A stretch of DNA of 64,000 bases from Pandoraea eparura (GTDB taxonomy: Bacteria > Pseudomonadota > Gammaproteobacteria > Burkholderiales > Burkholderiaceae): contig NZ_CABPSH010000001.1 of assembly GCF_902459725.1 (NCBI RefSeq), positions 310,001-374,000 on the forward strand, given 5' to 3'. The position numbers and the translations under genes are program-made. Below are positions 46,261-53,588 of this stretch, in pieces. Position 1 is the stretch's first letter; every line of letters begins with the position of its first letter. The notes below the pieces were generated by a model. The model searched no databases, was not told where the DNA came from, and saw only the letters and a program-made list of their open reading frames with translations.

Positions 46261-46404
46261 CACCGCATCACCGCATCACCGCATCACCACATCACCACAT
46301 CACCACATCACCACATCACCACACCGCCACACCGCCACACCGCCGCATCACCGCATCCCCACGCCGCCACATCGCGGCTTTGCCGCCTCCCCACATCCCC
46401 ACAT
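46261..46404. repeat. Degenerate 8-bp tandem array (CACCGCAT / CACCACAT family)
   Basis: About 18 head-to-tail octamers: three CACCGCAT, four CACCACAT, then CACCACAC, CGCCACAC and increasingly degenerate units, ending in two CCCCACAT. The first seven units are the purest. The pattern of blocks of identical variants points to growth by slippage. Confidence 0.85.
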
Positions 46405-46413
46405 CCCCCACAT

Positions 46414-46453
46414 CGTCGGTTCGCCGGTTCGTCGGTTCGTCGGTTCGTCGGTT
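46414..46453. repeat. 8-bp tandem array (CGTCGGTT)5
   Basis: Five octamers, four CGTCGGTT and one CGCCGGTT, only 10 bp after the previous octamer array but of unrelated sequence. Confidence 0.88.
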
Positions 46454-46483
46454 CGCCGGCGCGTGCGTCCTGTCGTGAAAATG

Positions 46484-46560
46484 CGACGGGCCGCCCGAAC
46501 CCTCTCAAGTTCGATAGGCGGCCCATAGGGATGCGCTACCCCAAGATGGGGCAACGCATC
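46484..46560 (-). terminator. Candidate terminator hairpins of the dioxygenase operon
   Basis: Two stems lie just past the last gene of the minus-strand operon: one at 46530-46560 (outer GATGCG/CGCATC, inner CCCC/GGGG) and one at 46488-46523 with 8-bp arms GGGCCGCC/GGCGGCCC and an inner CGAAC/GTTCG pair. T runs are short, so termination is plausible but not certain. Confidence 0.45.
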
Positions 46561-46576
46561 GGTCGCGGCGGCGGTG

Positions 46577-46891
46577 TCAGCCCAGATCGACGTAAACCTT
46601 ATCGGCCTCGATACGGATCGGATAACGTCTCACCGCCTCGGTGAGCGGCGCACACATCGCCTCGCCGGTTCGCACGTCGAACTTCCCCTGATGCAGCGGA
46701 CACTCGATCTCGTGCCCATCGAGAAAGCCATCGCACAGGCGTGCGTTGCCATGCGTGCAGGCGTTGTCTGTCGCAAACACCTCGCCGTTCACGTCGTACA
46801 GGGCGATCTCCCGCCCACCCACGAGCACCCCGATCACGTCGTCCTCGGGAATGGCGTCGCGCGACGCCGCCTCCATCCAGTTGCCACTCAT
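46577..46891 (-). CDS. nagAb: Rieske-type ferredoxin of the aromatic dioxygenase
   Basis: Electron carrier of 104 residues. The Rieske 2Fe-2S ligands are Cys45, His47, Cys64 and His67 (ACTHGNARL and ECPLHQGKFD). It passes electrons from the reductase to the oxygenase. It follows the small subunit gene by 13 bp as the last gene of a reductase-large-small-ferredoxin order, the organisation known for salicylate 5-hydroxylase of the nag type. Gene symbol given by that analogy. Confidence 0.88.
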   Translation of the reverse strand: MSGNWMEAASRDAIPEDDVIGVLVGGREIALYDVNGEVFATDNACTHGNARLCDGFLDGHEIECPLHQGKFDVRTGEAMCAPLTEAVRRYPIRIEADKVYVDLG

Positions 46892-46904
46892 GATGTGCCT
46901 CGTT

Positions 46905-47378
46905 TCAGATCGGATAGATCAGCGAGTTGGGAATCATCTCGCTGTCGAAAATGCATTGGCGCGACGCGAATTTCCATCCGTCGCCCGTTCGTTTGACGAT
47001 GTCCAGATAGCGCCCGACCGACAGGATGTCGGTGAGTTGGTCCGGCTTCGTGCGAAATACCGCGTAGTTGGCCTCGACCTGCAGAGTGTCGTCGTCGAGT
47101 CGCCGAATGGCCGGCAGTCCGATCACGTGGCGCTGGTAGTACGGATCGTGGAACAGCGTGTCGCGAATGCCGTAGATGCGATCGCGCAGCATGCCCCGGC
47201 TCTCGAACGACAGGGTCGCCAGTGGCAGGCCCATCTCGAAGTTCTCGCGCGGCTGCACGCGATAGACGCAGTCGTCCAGGAAGAAGTCGGGCCAGGCATC
47301 CCACTGCTGCGTATCGAGCGCCGCCGCATAAGCGGCATTGAGCTCGATCACGGCCTGAAACGTTGCAAAATCCACCAT
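46905..47378 (-). CDS. nagH: Aromatic-ring-hydroxylating dioxygenase small (beta) subunit
   Basis: Beta subunit of 157 residues with the SnoaL/NTF2-like cone fold. It shows LDTQQWDAWPDFFLDDCVYRVQPREN near the start and the C-terminal block RTGDGWKFASRQCIFDSEMIPNSLIYPI, typical of NagH/NdoC-like subunits. It has a structural role in the alpha3beta3 oxygenase. It is 12 bp from the large subunit stop. Assignment to salicylate 5-hydroxylase rests on the large subunit. Confidence 0.88.
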   Translation of the reverse strand: MVDFATFQAVIELNAAYAAALDTQQWDAWPDFFLDDCVYRVQPRENFEMGLPLATLSFESRGMLRDRIYGIRDTLFHDPYYQRHVIGLPAIRRLDDDTLQVEANYAVFRTKPDQLTDILSVGRYLDIVKRTGDGWKFASRQCIFDSEMIPNSLIYPI

Positions 47379-47390
47379 CGCGTTGTCTCC

Positions 47391-48680
47391 TCAAACGCCC
47401 ATGACACGGCGCCAATAGGCGTACATGCCGCGAATCAGGGTCTCCGTCACCATGTGTTCCGTGTTCTCCACCCCCGTGCCGCCCAACTCGGCGAGGGCGC
47501 GGTGCCAGGGCTTTTGCGCAAACCCTTCCTGCGAGCACTCGATGGCTTCGCCGTCGTCGGCCGACACGAAGCCGGCCGGGCCGAACAGGTTCGCCTGACG
47601 CAGACGGCGCTGCGTCATTTCCTCGGTGTCGTCTTCGAAGCCGAAATGCGTCCACACGAAATCGAACGCATCATGGCCGCGCGGCTGGATGTGGCGCGTC
47701 GAGACCGAATTGACCTGCTGCTGCAGGATCACGCTGGGGAAGAGCGTCATGAGCACGGCCGTCGGCCCTTTCCACCAGTCTTCCTGCACGATGTCGAGAA
47801 AGCGCGTGTCGTTGAGCGACATCGACGCCTTGAAGCTCGACACCCCCGAGGTCACTTCCCCGCCGCCGCCCTGCCCGCGCGTGGACACCATCGCGGCGTG
47901 ACGCCCGTGCGCGTCCATCACCAGACGCGATTGGTTATCGGCGCGCCACAATCCGAACGTGACGAACCACGTGTGCAACAGCCCCGGGTGGTAAGGGTCC
48001 TTGATGTTCTCCTGCATCAGCTTCCAGTTCCCCGGAATGCGCTGCTTGTTGTAGCCGAGCAGTTTGAGCTTTCGCCCGTTGAACAGACGATCGAAGTAGG
48101 CGCAGATTTCCGGCCCGAGAAAGTCCTCGAGCGATTCGATGTCGTGATCGAACGATGCGAAGATCACGCCCCCGCGCGTGGCGATCTTGAGTCGGGTGAG
48201 GCCGTGATCTTCCGGCTTGAAGTCCTTCGGCATGCCGCCGTTGATCTTGCCGTCCTGCTTCACGCCCCGCCGGAACGGCACGCCCTGCAGATTGCCCTTC
48301 AGGTCGTAGTTCCACTGGTGATACGGGCAGTGGAAGTCCGTGCGGTTGCCGCGCTTCTCGCGACAGAACTTCATGCCGCGATGCGCGCAGACGTTTTCGA
48401 CGACGTTGATGTCGCCCGCGGCATCCCGCGTCACGATGACGGAGCGCTCACCGATCACCGTGCGCTTGAAATCGCCCGGATTCGGCACTTCGGCTTCCAG
48501 CCCGACGTAGTTCCAGTGGTTGCGGTAGAAGCACGCGTCCAGCTCGCGCCGATACAGTTCCGCGTCCGTATAAACGCGAAAGGGAATGCGGCTCGAGCCC
48601 TCGGCGGGCCAGACGTCCGACGGCCGCGCGCCGGCGCACAGCGCCGGGTCGAACTCGGCGGTCTGCGGTGTGGTACTCAT
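47391..48680 (-). CDS. nagG: Aromatic-ring-hydroxylating oxygenase large subunit, salicylate 5-hydroxylase-like
   Basis: Catalytic alpha subunit of 429 residues. The Rieske ligands are Cys98, His100, Cys118 and His121; the mononuclear iron ligands should be His231, His236 (DPYHPGLLH) and a C-terminal Asp, with bridging Asp228. Long stretches (SSRIPFRVYTDAELYRREL, YVGLEAEVPNPGDFKRTVIG) resemble, as I recall it, NagG of Ralstonia U2, which hydroxylates salicylate to gentisate. ATG 48680 has GGAGAC upstream; a much longer open frame reaches 49265 but is inside the reductase gene. No gentisate dioxygenase is in the window, so its product must be processed elsewhere. Confidence 0.88.
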   Translation of the reverse strand: MSTTPQTAEFDPALCAGARPSDVWPAEGSSRIPFRVYTDAELYRRELDACFYRNHWNYVGLEAEVPNPGDFKRTVIGERSVIVTRDAAGDINVVENVCAHRGMKFCREKRGNRTDFHCPYHQWNYDLKGNLQGVPFRRGVKQDGKINGGMPKDFKPEDHGLTRLKIATRGGVIFASFDHDIESLEDFLGPEICAYFDRLFNGRKLKLLGYNKQRIPGNWKLMQENIKDPYHPGLLHTWFVTFGLWRADNQSRLVMDAHGRHAAMVSTRGQGGGGEVTSGVSSFKASMSLNDTRFLDIVQEDWWKGPTAVLMTLFPSVILQQQVNSVSTRHIQPRGHDAFDFVWTHFGFEDDTEEMTQRRLRQANLFGPAGFVSADDGEAIECSQEGFAQKPWHRALAELGGTGVENTEHMVTETLIRGMYAYWRRVMGV

Positions 48681-48763
48681 GATCGTCTCCTGAGGGGGAT
48701 GCGGGGAAGGCCGGGGAGGCCGGGCAGGTGCCAGTGCGCTGCCGGCTGGAACTTCACCGGCGG

Positions 48764-49939
48764 TCATGCTGCCTTCGCGTAAAACGCGTCGGCGTAGATA
48801 TGGGCGGCATCGATACCGCGCTCGCGCAGCAGCCGGGTGGCGGCGTCGACCATCGGCGGCGCGCCGCACAGATAAGCGCGCCAGCCCGAAAGCGCTTCGG
48901 GGGCGGCGTAATCGGCAGCGAGCGCATCCGTGACGTGCCCAAGGCGGAACCCCGGATTCAGTGCCTCGGGTGCGTCGGGTGCACCGGGTGCGCCGGGTGC
49001 GCCGAATGCTTCGGAGGCAGCGGAGGCGCCGGATGCAATGGATGTGATGGGTGCGCCCGGGGCATCCGCGGCGTCGGTCGTCGTCACGACTTGCAGGCGA
49101 ATCCCGTCGTGACGCGACGCGAGTTCGCGCAGCCACGCAAGGCCATACACGTCCGCTGGCGAGCGCGCGCCGACATAGATGTCGATGGGGTTGGTCATGC
49201 CACGGGCGAGCGCCCCGCGCACGATCGACAGCACCGGCGCCAGGCCGGTGCCGCCGGCGACGCAAAGCATCGGCCCGTCGTGCCGCGTGCGCAGATACGA
49301 CGTGCCCAGCGGGCCCGACACCCGCACGGCATCGCCGACCTTGAGCTGTTCGTCGACATAGCCGGTCACGGCCCCACCGGGCACCCGGCGGATATGGAAT
49401 TCGAGCGTGTCGTCGGCGTCGAGTCCCGCCATCGAATACGGCCGGATATGCGCGGGGGTGAATTGCAGCGTGGCGTACTGGCCGGGCGAGAAGCTGAGCG
49501 GCTTCGCCGGCTTGAGCAGCAGGCGCTTGATGTCGTGGGTCAACGGCTCGATCGCGAGTACCGTCGCCTTGAGAATTTTCGCGGGATGCACGACCACTTC
49601 ATCGACTTCCGGCAAGGCGATCTCGCAGTCGCCGTGGACAGTCGACTGGCATGCGAGCACGTAACGCGCAGGCGATGGCGTGCTTTCCGCCTGCCCCGCC
49701 GGGCCATTGCCATTGCCATTGCCATTGCCATTGCCATTGCCATTGCCATCGTGATGACGATATTCGACGCCTTCGGCTTCGCGCACCTCCCCCGAAACGA
49801 CGCGACAGCGGCAGGTGCCGCAGCGTCCGGACAGGCAACTGTGCGACACCGGGATCTGACGATCGATGAGGGCTTTCAGCAAATTGTCGCCGGGCGCGAC
49901 CTCGAAGCGTTTGCCGAGTGGCTGCACGTGAACTTGCAT
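48764..49939 (-). CDS. nagAa: Ferredoxin-NAD(P) reductase of the aromatic dioxygenase, with repeat insertions
   Basis: First gene of the operon, 391 residues against about 330 for NagAa/NdoR-type reductases. The plant-type 2Fe-2S domain has Cys35, Cys40, Cys43 and Cys97, then FAD (RPYSMAG, 166-172) and NAD (AGGTGLAP, 228-235) domains. Two insertions explain the extra length: a Gly-Asn repeat at 65-79, which stretches the third-to-fourth cysteine spacing to 53 residues instead of about 29, and an Ala/Gly/Pro-rich block at about 289-327 in the NAD domain. Both come from tandem DNA repeats. All catalytic motifs are intact, so the enzyme may still work. It lies 83 bp before the large subunit. Confidence 0.87.
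   Translation of the reverse strand: MQVHVQPLGKRFEVAPGDNLLKALIDRQIPVSHSCLSGRCGTCRCRVVSGEVREAEGVEYRHHDGNGNGNGNGNGNGNGPAGQAESTPSPARYVLACQSTVHGDCEIALPEVDEVVVHPAKILKATVLAIEPLTHDIKRLLLKPAKPLSFSPGQYATLQFTPAHIRPYSMAGLDADDTLEFHIRRVPGGAVTGYVDEQLKVGDAVRVSGPLGTSYLRTRHDGPMLCVAGGTGLAPVLSIVRGALARGMTNPIDIYVGARSPADVYGLAWLRELASRHDGIRLQVVTTTDAADAPGAPITSIASGASAASEAFGAPGAPGAPDAPEALNPGFRLGHVTDALAADYAAPEALSGWRAYLCGAPPMVDAATRLLRERGIDAAHIYADAFYAKAA
48966..49065. repeat. Imperfect 9-bp array in the reductase gene (CGGGTGCGC family)
   Basis: About eleven degenerate 9-bp units such as CGGGTGCGT, CGGGTGCAC, CGGGTGCGC (twice), then more diverged copies. On the coding strand they give the GAPGAPGAPDAPEA-type insertion at residues about 289-327 of the reductase. 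The unit is in frame. Confidence 0.75.
49705..49746. repeat. Hexanucleotide array (CATTGC)7 in the reductase gene
   Basis: Seven perfect CATTGC units. On the coding strand (GCAATG) they encode the alternating Gly-Asn tract at residues 65-79, between the third and fourth cysteine of the 2Fe-2S site. The unit length keeps the frame, so copy-number change would give proteins that differ by two residues per unit. Confidence 0.95.
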
Positions 49940-50046
49940 GGGGATAGTCTCCGTTCTGACGGCACCCGCCTAGGGCACCGCGTGTGGCGTTAGGACGCCG
50001 TTTGCAAGAAGCATCGCGCAAGCCGCGTTATAAACCAATAGAATTC

Positions 50047-50067
50047 AATTTATATGTCGTATAAATT
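50047..50067. promoter_or_regulatory. Symmetric operator/promoter between reductase and LysR genes
   Basis: AATTTATA-N5-TATAAATT, a perfect inverted repeat in the 166-bp divergent spacer. It fits the T-N11-A rule of LysR operators, and each arm reads TATAAA in one direction, so it may also supply a -10 for either gene. It is 39 bp before the LysR start and 108 bp before the reductase start. Confidence 0.65.
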
Positions 50068-50105
50068 TCAGTGATTTAACCGAGCATCGAGACGCGTTCC
50101 TCCCC

Positions 50106-51026
50106 ATGGACCTGCATTCCGTCGACCTGAACCTGCTGGTGGTCTTCCAACATCTGTACAACGCTCGACGCGTGTCTCGCGTGGCAGAGACGCTTGGCGT
50201 GACGCAACCCGCGATCAGCAATTCGCTCGCGCGTCTGCGCAAGTTGTTCAACGACGAGTTGTTCATCCGCACATCGCGCGGCATGCTGCCGACCCCAATG
50301 GCCATCGAACTGGCCGAACCGGTCGCCGCGGCGCTGGATGCGCTACACGGGGTCTTCAATCGTGAGCTTGCCTTCGATCCGGCAACGAGCCAGCGTGCGT
50401 TTCAAATCGCCATGACGGACATCGGTGAAGTGCACTTCCTGCCGAAGCTCATGCACGCGCTGGGCGAGCGGGCCCCCGGCATTACGATCAGCACGGTGCG
50501 CAACACGGCGGTCAACTTGCAGGAGGAGATGGCGGCGGGTCAGGTGGATCTTGCCGTGGGGCATCTGCCGGATCTGACGACCGAGTTTTTCCAGCGGCGT
50601 CTGTTCCGCCAGAAATATGTGTGCATGTTTCGCCCCGGGCATCCGCTCGACCGGCCGACCAAGTCGCGAATGGCGCGGATGGCCCTCGAGGATTTCGAGC
50701 ACGCCGAGCAGGTGATGGTGGTCGCCGCCGGGACCGGGCACGGCCGGGTCGACGATTTCATGGCGCGCGCTCACGTACAGCGCAACATCCGGCTGCGGGT
50801 GCCGCACTTCGTCGCGCTTGCCGACATTCTGCACGCCACGGATCTCATCGCCACGGTGACGGAGAAATTTGCCCAGCGCAGCGCGCAGCACTTCGGCTTG
50901 CGTTACGTCGACCATCCGCTGGACCTACCCGACGTGCAGATCAACCTGTTCTGGCACGCGCGCTATCACCGCGAACCGGCAAGCCAGTGGATGCGCGCGC
51001 TACTGTTCGAGCTGTTCTCGGAGTGA
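50106..51026 (+). CDS. LysR-family regulator of the dioxygenase operon (NahR/NagR-like)
   Basis: LysR regulator of 306 residues. The winged helix-turn-helix is in the first 65 residues (DLNLLVVFQHLYNARRVSRVAETLGVTQPAISNSLARLRKLF), and the effector-binding domain covers about 95-300. The opening MDLHSVDLNLLVVF and the inserted TVRNTAVNLQEEMAAGQVDLAVGHLP resemble NahR and NagR, which respond to salicylate. It is divergent from the oxygenase operon with a symmetric site between, so it is the likely activator. Effector identity is inference. Confidence 0.88.
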   Translation: MDLHSVDLNLLVVFQHLYNARRVSRVAETLGVTQPAISNSLARLRKLFNDELFIRTSRGMLPTPMAIELAEPVAAALDALHGVFNRELAFDPATSQRAFQIAMTDIGEVHFLPKLMHALGERAPGITISTVRNTAVNLQEEMAAGQVDLAVGHLPDLTTEFFQRRLFRQKYVCMFRPGHPLDRPTKSRMARMALEDFEHAEQVMVVAAGTGHGRVDDFMARAHVQRNIRLRVPHFVALADILHATDLIATVTEKFAQRSAQHFGLRYVDHPLDLPDVQINLFWHARYHREPASQWMRALLFELFSE

Positions 51027-51053
51027 GGCGGCGAGCCGCCGCCCCGTTCCGAA

Positions 51054-51797
51054 TCACGCGTTGAAACCGCCATCGATGGTCAGGCTGGCACCCGTCACGA
51101 AACCCGCCTCGTCGCTGGCGACATAAGCCACCATCGCTGCGATTTCCTCGGGATGCGCATGACGCTTGAGCGCCATCAGGTCGTGCATCATCGCCGCGAA
51201 ATCCCCGGTAGCGGGATTCATGTCGGTATTCGTCGGGCCCGGCTGCACGTTGTTGACCGTAATGCCGCGCGGCCCAAGGTCACGCGCCATGCCCTTGACG
51301 AGGCCGACCAGTGCCGCCTTGCTCATCGCATACGTCGCGGCGCCCGCAAACGGCATGCGCTCCGCGTTGCACGAGCCGATATTGATGATGCGACCGCCCT
51401 CGCCCATGTGCGCGAGCACCGCCTTCGAGGCCACGAACACAGCGCGCACGTTCACGTCTAGCATGCGGTCGAATTCCTCCAGCGCAAGGTCGGCCACCGA
51501 TGCCATCGAAAACACGCCGGCATTGTTCACCAGAATGTCGATCTTGCCGAGCGCGTGGGCCGCGTCGTTGATTGCCTGCGTCAGGGCGGCGGCGTCTGCT
51601 GCATCCACATGCAAGGCCATGGCGCGCCCGCCGGACGCCTGAATGCGCTCGACCAGATCCTGCGCCGCAGCCTTCGATCCCTTATAGGTGAACGCGACCG
51701 CCGCACCGCCATGCGCGAGCCGCTGCACAATCGCCGCGCCGATACCGCGCGAGCCGCCTGTCACGAAAGCCACCTTGCCTTGAAAGTTCGTTGCCAT
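51054..51797 (-). CDS. SDR-family oxidoreductase (FabG-like)
   Basis: Classical short-chain dehydrogenase of 247 residues. The coenzyme loop is TGGSRGIG (14-21), NNAG at about 91-94, the catalytic Ser in IGSCNAERMP, and YAMSK (Tyr and Lys) about 157-161; the C-terminal ITVNNVQPGPTNTDM and VTGASLTIDGGFNA complete the fold. NADP(H) is likely because a basic residue (KGSK) follows the second strand. It is divergent from a LysR gene, its probable regulator. The substrate is unknown. Confidence 0.9.
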   Translation of the reverse strand: MATNFQGKVAFVTGGSRGIGAAIVQRLAHGGAAVAFTYKGSKAAAQDLVERIQASGGRAMALHVDAADAAALTQAINDAAHALGKIDILVNNAGVFSMASVADLALEEFDRMLDVNVRAVFVASKAVLAHMGEGGRIINIGSCNAERMPFAGAATYAMSKAALVGLVKGMARDLGPRGITVNNVQPGPTNTDMNPATGDFAAMMHDLMALKRHAHPEEIAAMVAYVASDEAGFVTGASLTIDGGFNA

Positions 51798-51905
51798 CTC
51801 ATTGCTCCATTCGGTTAAGAGGTGAAGCCAGTATCGCGGGCAAATTACGCCTGAACTAGACCATAATCCCTATCATCACTTTCAACTTCATGGAATAGAT
51901 GAACG

Positions 51906-52829
51906 ATGGACGCCTTGCATCTGATCGAATCATTTGTCCTGAGTGCGCGTGCGGGCAGTTTCTCGGCAGCCGCGCGGCGACTGGGGATGACCCCTGCAGC
52001 GGTGAGCAAGAATGTGGCGCGGCTGGAGGGGCAGCTCGGCTTGCGGCTGTTTCACCGCAGCACTCGCAGCCTGACATTGACGGCGGGCGGCGAGCGATTC
52101 CTGCTGGACGTCGAAGGCCCGTTCGCGGCCCTGAACGACGCCTTTTCACGCGCCGCCGAGCGTGAGGGCACCCCGTCCGGTGTCCTCAAGGTGAGCGTGG
52201 CCCATGCCTTCGGCCGCCAGTATCTCGTGCCCCTGCTGGGCGACTTTCTTGCCCGCTATCCGGATGTCGTGCCGGATTGGCGATTCGATAACCGGGGCGT
52301 GGATGTGGTGAGCGAGGGCTTCGACGCCGCGATAGGCGGTGGCATCGAACTCACCCCCGGCGTCATTGCCCGGCGGCTGGCACCGACGTACGCCGTGATT
52401 TGCGCGTCGTCCGACTATATGCGCGCGCGTCAGGTACCGGGGCATCCCGCCGAACTCGCCACGTTCGACGCGATCGTCCGCCGCTCCGGAACGTCGGGCC
52501 GGCTGCGCGCATGGGATTTGCGAAACGCAATCGGTGAGCGGGTCAACGTCGAGGCGCGAACCCGCATGATTTTCGACGACCCGGAGGCGATGGCGCATGC
52601 CGTCGCGCTGGGCTATGGCGTGGCGTTGCTACCGATGCCGCATGCCGCGCCCCTGCTCGCGTCCGGTCGCATTCAACGGCTGTTGCCGGGCTGGTTCGAG
52701 GAATACGGTGGGGTGTCCATCTACTATTCGAACAAGAAGCAGCTACCGCTGCGCACACGCGTGTTCGTGGATCACGTTGTCCACGCGTTCGAAACCCAAC
52801 GCCTCGCCGCGTATTTCGACGGGCGGTGA
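51906..52829 (+). CDS. LysR-family transcriptional regulator, divergent from an SDR gene
   Basis: LysR regulator of 307 residues of the CrgA/DmlR-like group. The helix-turn-helix is SFSAAARRLGMTPAAVSKNVARLEGQLG (19-46), followed by the LFHRSTRSLTLTAGG wing, and the effector domain spans about 92-300. Its start is 109 bp from the SDR start on the other strand, the standard arrangement for control of one divergent oxidoreductase. Confidence 0.9.
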   Translation: MDALHLIESFVLSARAGSFSAAARRLGMTPAAVSKNVARLEGQLGLRLFHRSTRSLTLTAGGERFLLDVEGPFAALNDAFSRAAEREGTPSGVLKVSVAHAFGRQYLVPLLGDFLARYPDVVPDWRFDNRGVDVVSEGFDAAIGGGIELTPGVIARRLAPTYAVICASSDYMRARQVPGHPAELATFDAIVRRSGTSGRLRAWDLRNAIGERVNVEARTRMIFDDPEAMAHAVALGYGVALLPMPHAAPLLASGRIQRLLPGWFEEYGGVSIYYSNKKQLPLRTRVFVDHVVHAFETQRLAAYFDGR

Positions 52830-53085
52830 GTGGCCTCGGCAGCATCGCTCCCTCGTGCGCATTGCAACCAGCCGTGCGTGAGGCTACCGAGTCGAAGACC
52901 CAGCGGGTCGCGCACGTCGGCGCGCTGCGCGGCCCCTCGCGAAAAAGCGTGGCACAAAGACCCGACGCGCCCGTCCCTTGCGTTACGCGTACGCATGCAC
53001 TGTAATGAAAGCGTTGTGCCGACGGCTTGTGCGGGCGCGGAGAACGCCCACTTGTCGGCCGCGAAAGGGGGTTGGGAGGTCCGGC

Positions 53086-53514
53086 ATGGACACCACGACA
53101 ACCGCATGGCGAGCCATGGTGCTCATCGCGTGCCTGCTGACGGCGGGCGCGACGCATGCACAGTCAGCGTATCCTCCGCCGACCCTCGCGGTGAGCGTGG
53201 GCGTCGGCGAGAAGGTGGCGATCTGGGTGCAACCCAATTTCAGCGTGCTTTGCCGCTCGATGGGCCAGCCGACGTTCGAACTCGACTCGACGCCCGCACT
53301 GGGTGAAGTCACGCCGGAATGGATCGACTACGTGGTTCCAGACGGACAACGCTGCGAGACGATGCATTTTCCCGGCATGGTCGTCTGGTACCAGGCGGGA
53401 TCGTCGCCGGGCACGGACACCGTCGTCTGGACCGTCGGCTTTCCGCGCGAACTGACGAGCCGTGTGCCGAGCACCGGCGATCACCGCGTGAGCACCACTA
53501 TCGTCGTGCATTAG
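53086..53514 (+). CDS. Secreted hypothetical protein
   Basis: I do not recognise this 142-residue protein. GGGAGG 6 nt before ATG 53086 and a clear signal peptide (MVLIACLLTAGATHAQ) support it. After cleavage at about residue 24 the rest looks beta-rich and has two cysteines about 50 residues apart (VLCRSMG and QRCETMH), which could form a disulfide in the periplasm. No charged or repeat features. It lies alone between a LysR gene and icd. Confidence 0.7.
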   Translation: MDTTTTAWRAMVLIACLLTAGATHAQSAYPPPTLAVSVGVGEKVAIWVQPNFSVLCRSMGQPTFELDSTPALGEVTPEWIDYVVPDGQRCETMHFPGMVVWYQAGSSPGTDTVVWTVGFPRELTSRVPSTGDHRVSTTIVVH

Positions 53515-53588
53515 GCCGAGCGCTCCCAGACGGAAGCGTCAGCGTTGCCAGGCGAGCGGCGGCACATCAGCGGCAAGCCCGCGGTGCG

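Larger units (their letters stand above)
45827..46576. other. 750-bp gene-free stretch with octamer arrays and hairpins
   Basis: No convincing gene. The left half (45840-46200) is AT-richer than the surroundings and featureless to me. The right half contains two 8-bp arrays (46261-46404 and 46414-46453) and then two hairpins next to the dioxygenase operon: GGGCCGCC/GGCGGCCC at 46488-46523 and GATGCG...CCCC/GGGG...CGCATC at 46530-46560. Open frames across the arrays translate to His/Pro/Thr/Ser low-complexity sequence and lack ribosome sites. Confidence 0.6.

Noticed and set aside
46261-46453. CRISPR array
   Set aside because: Units are 8 bp, head to tail, with no spacers and no cas genes nearby.
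46148-46554. Several open frames through the octamer arrays
   Set aside because: They translate to His/Pro/Ser/Thr low-complexity sequence solely because 8-bp units read in all frames; no ribosome site or conserved part.
52543-53157. Antisense frame over the second LysR gene and spacer
   Set aside because: Arg/His-rich shadow without conserved motifs; the LysR reading on the plus strand is complete.
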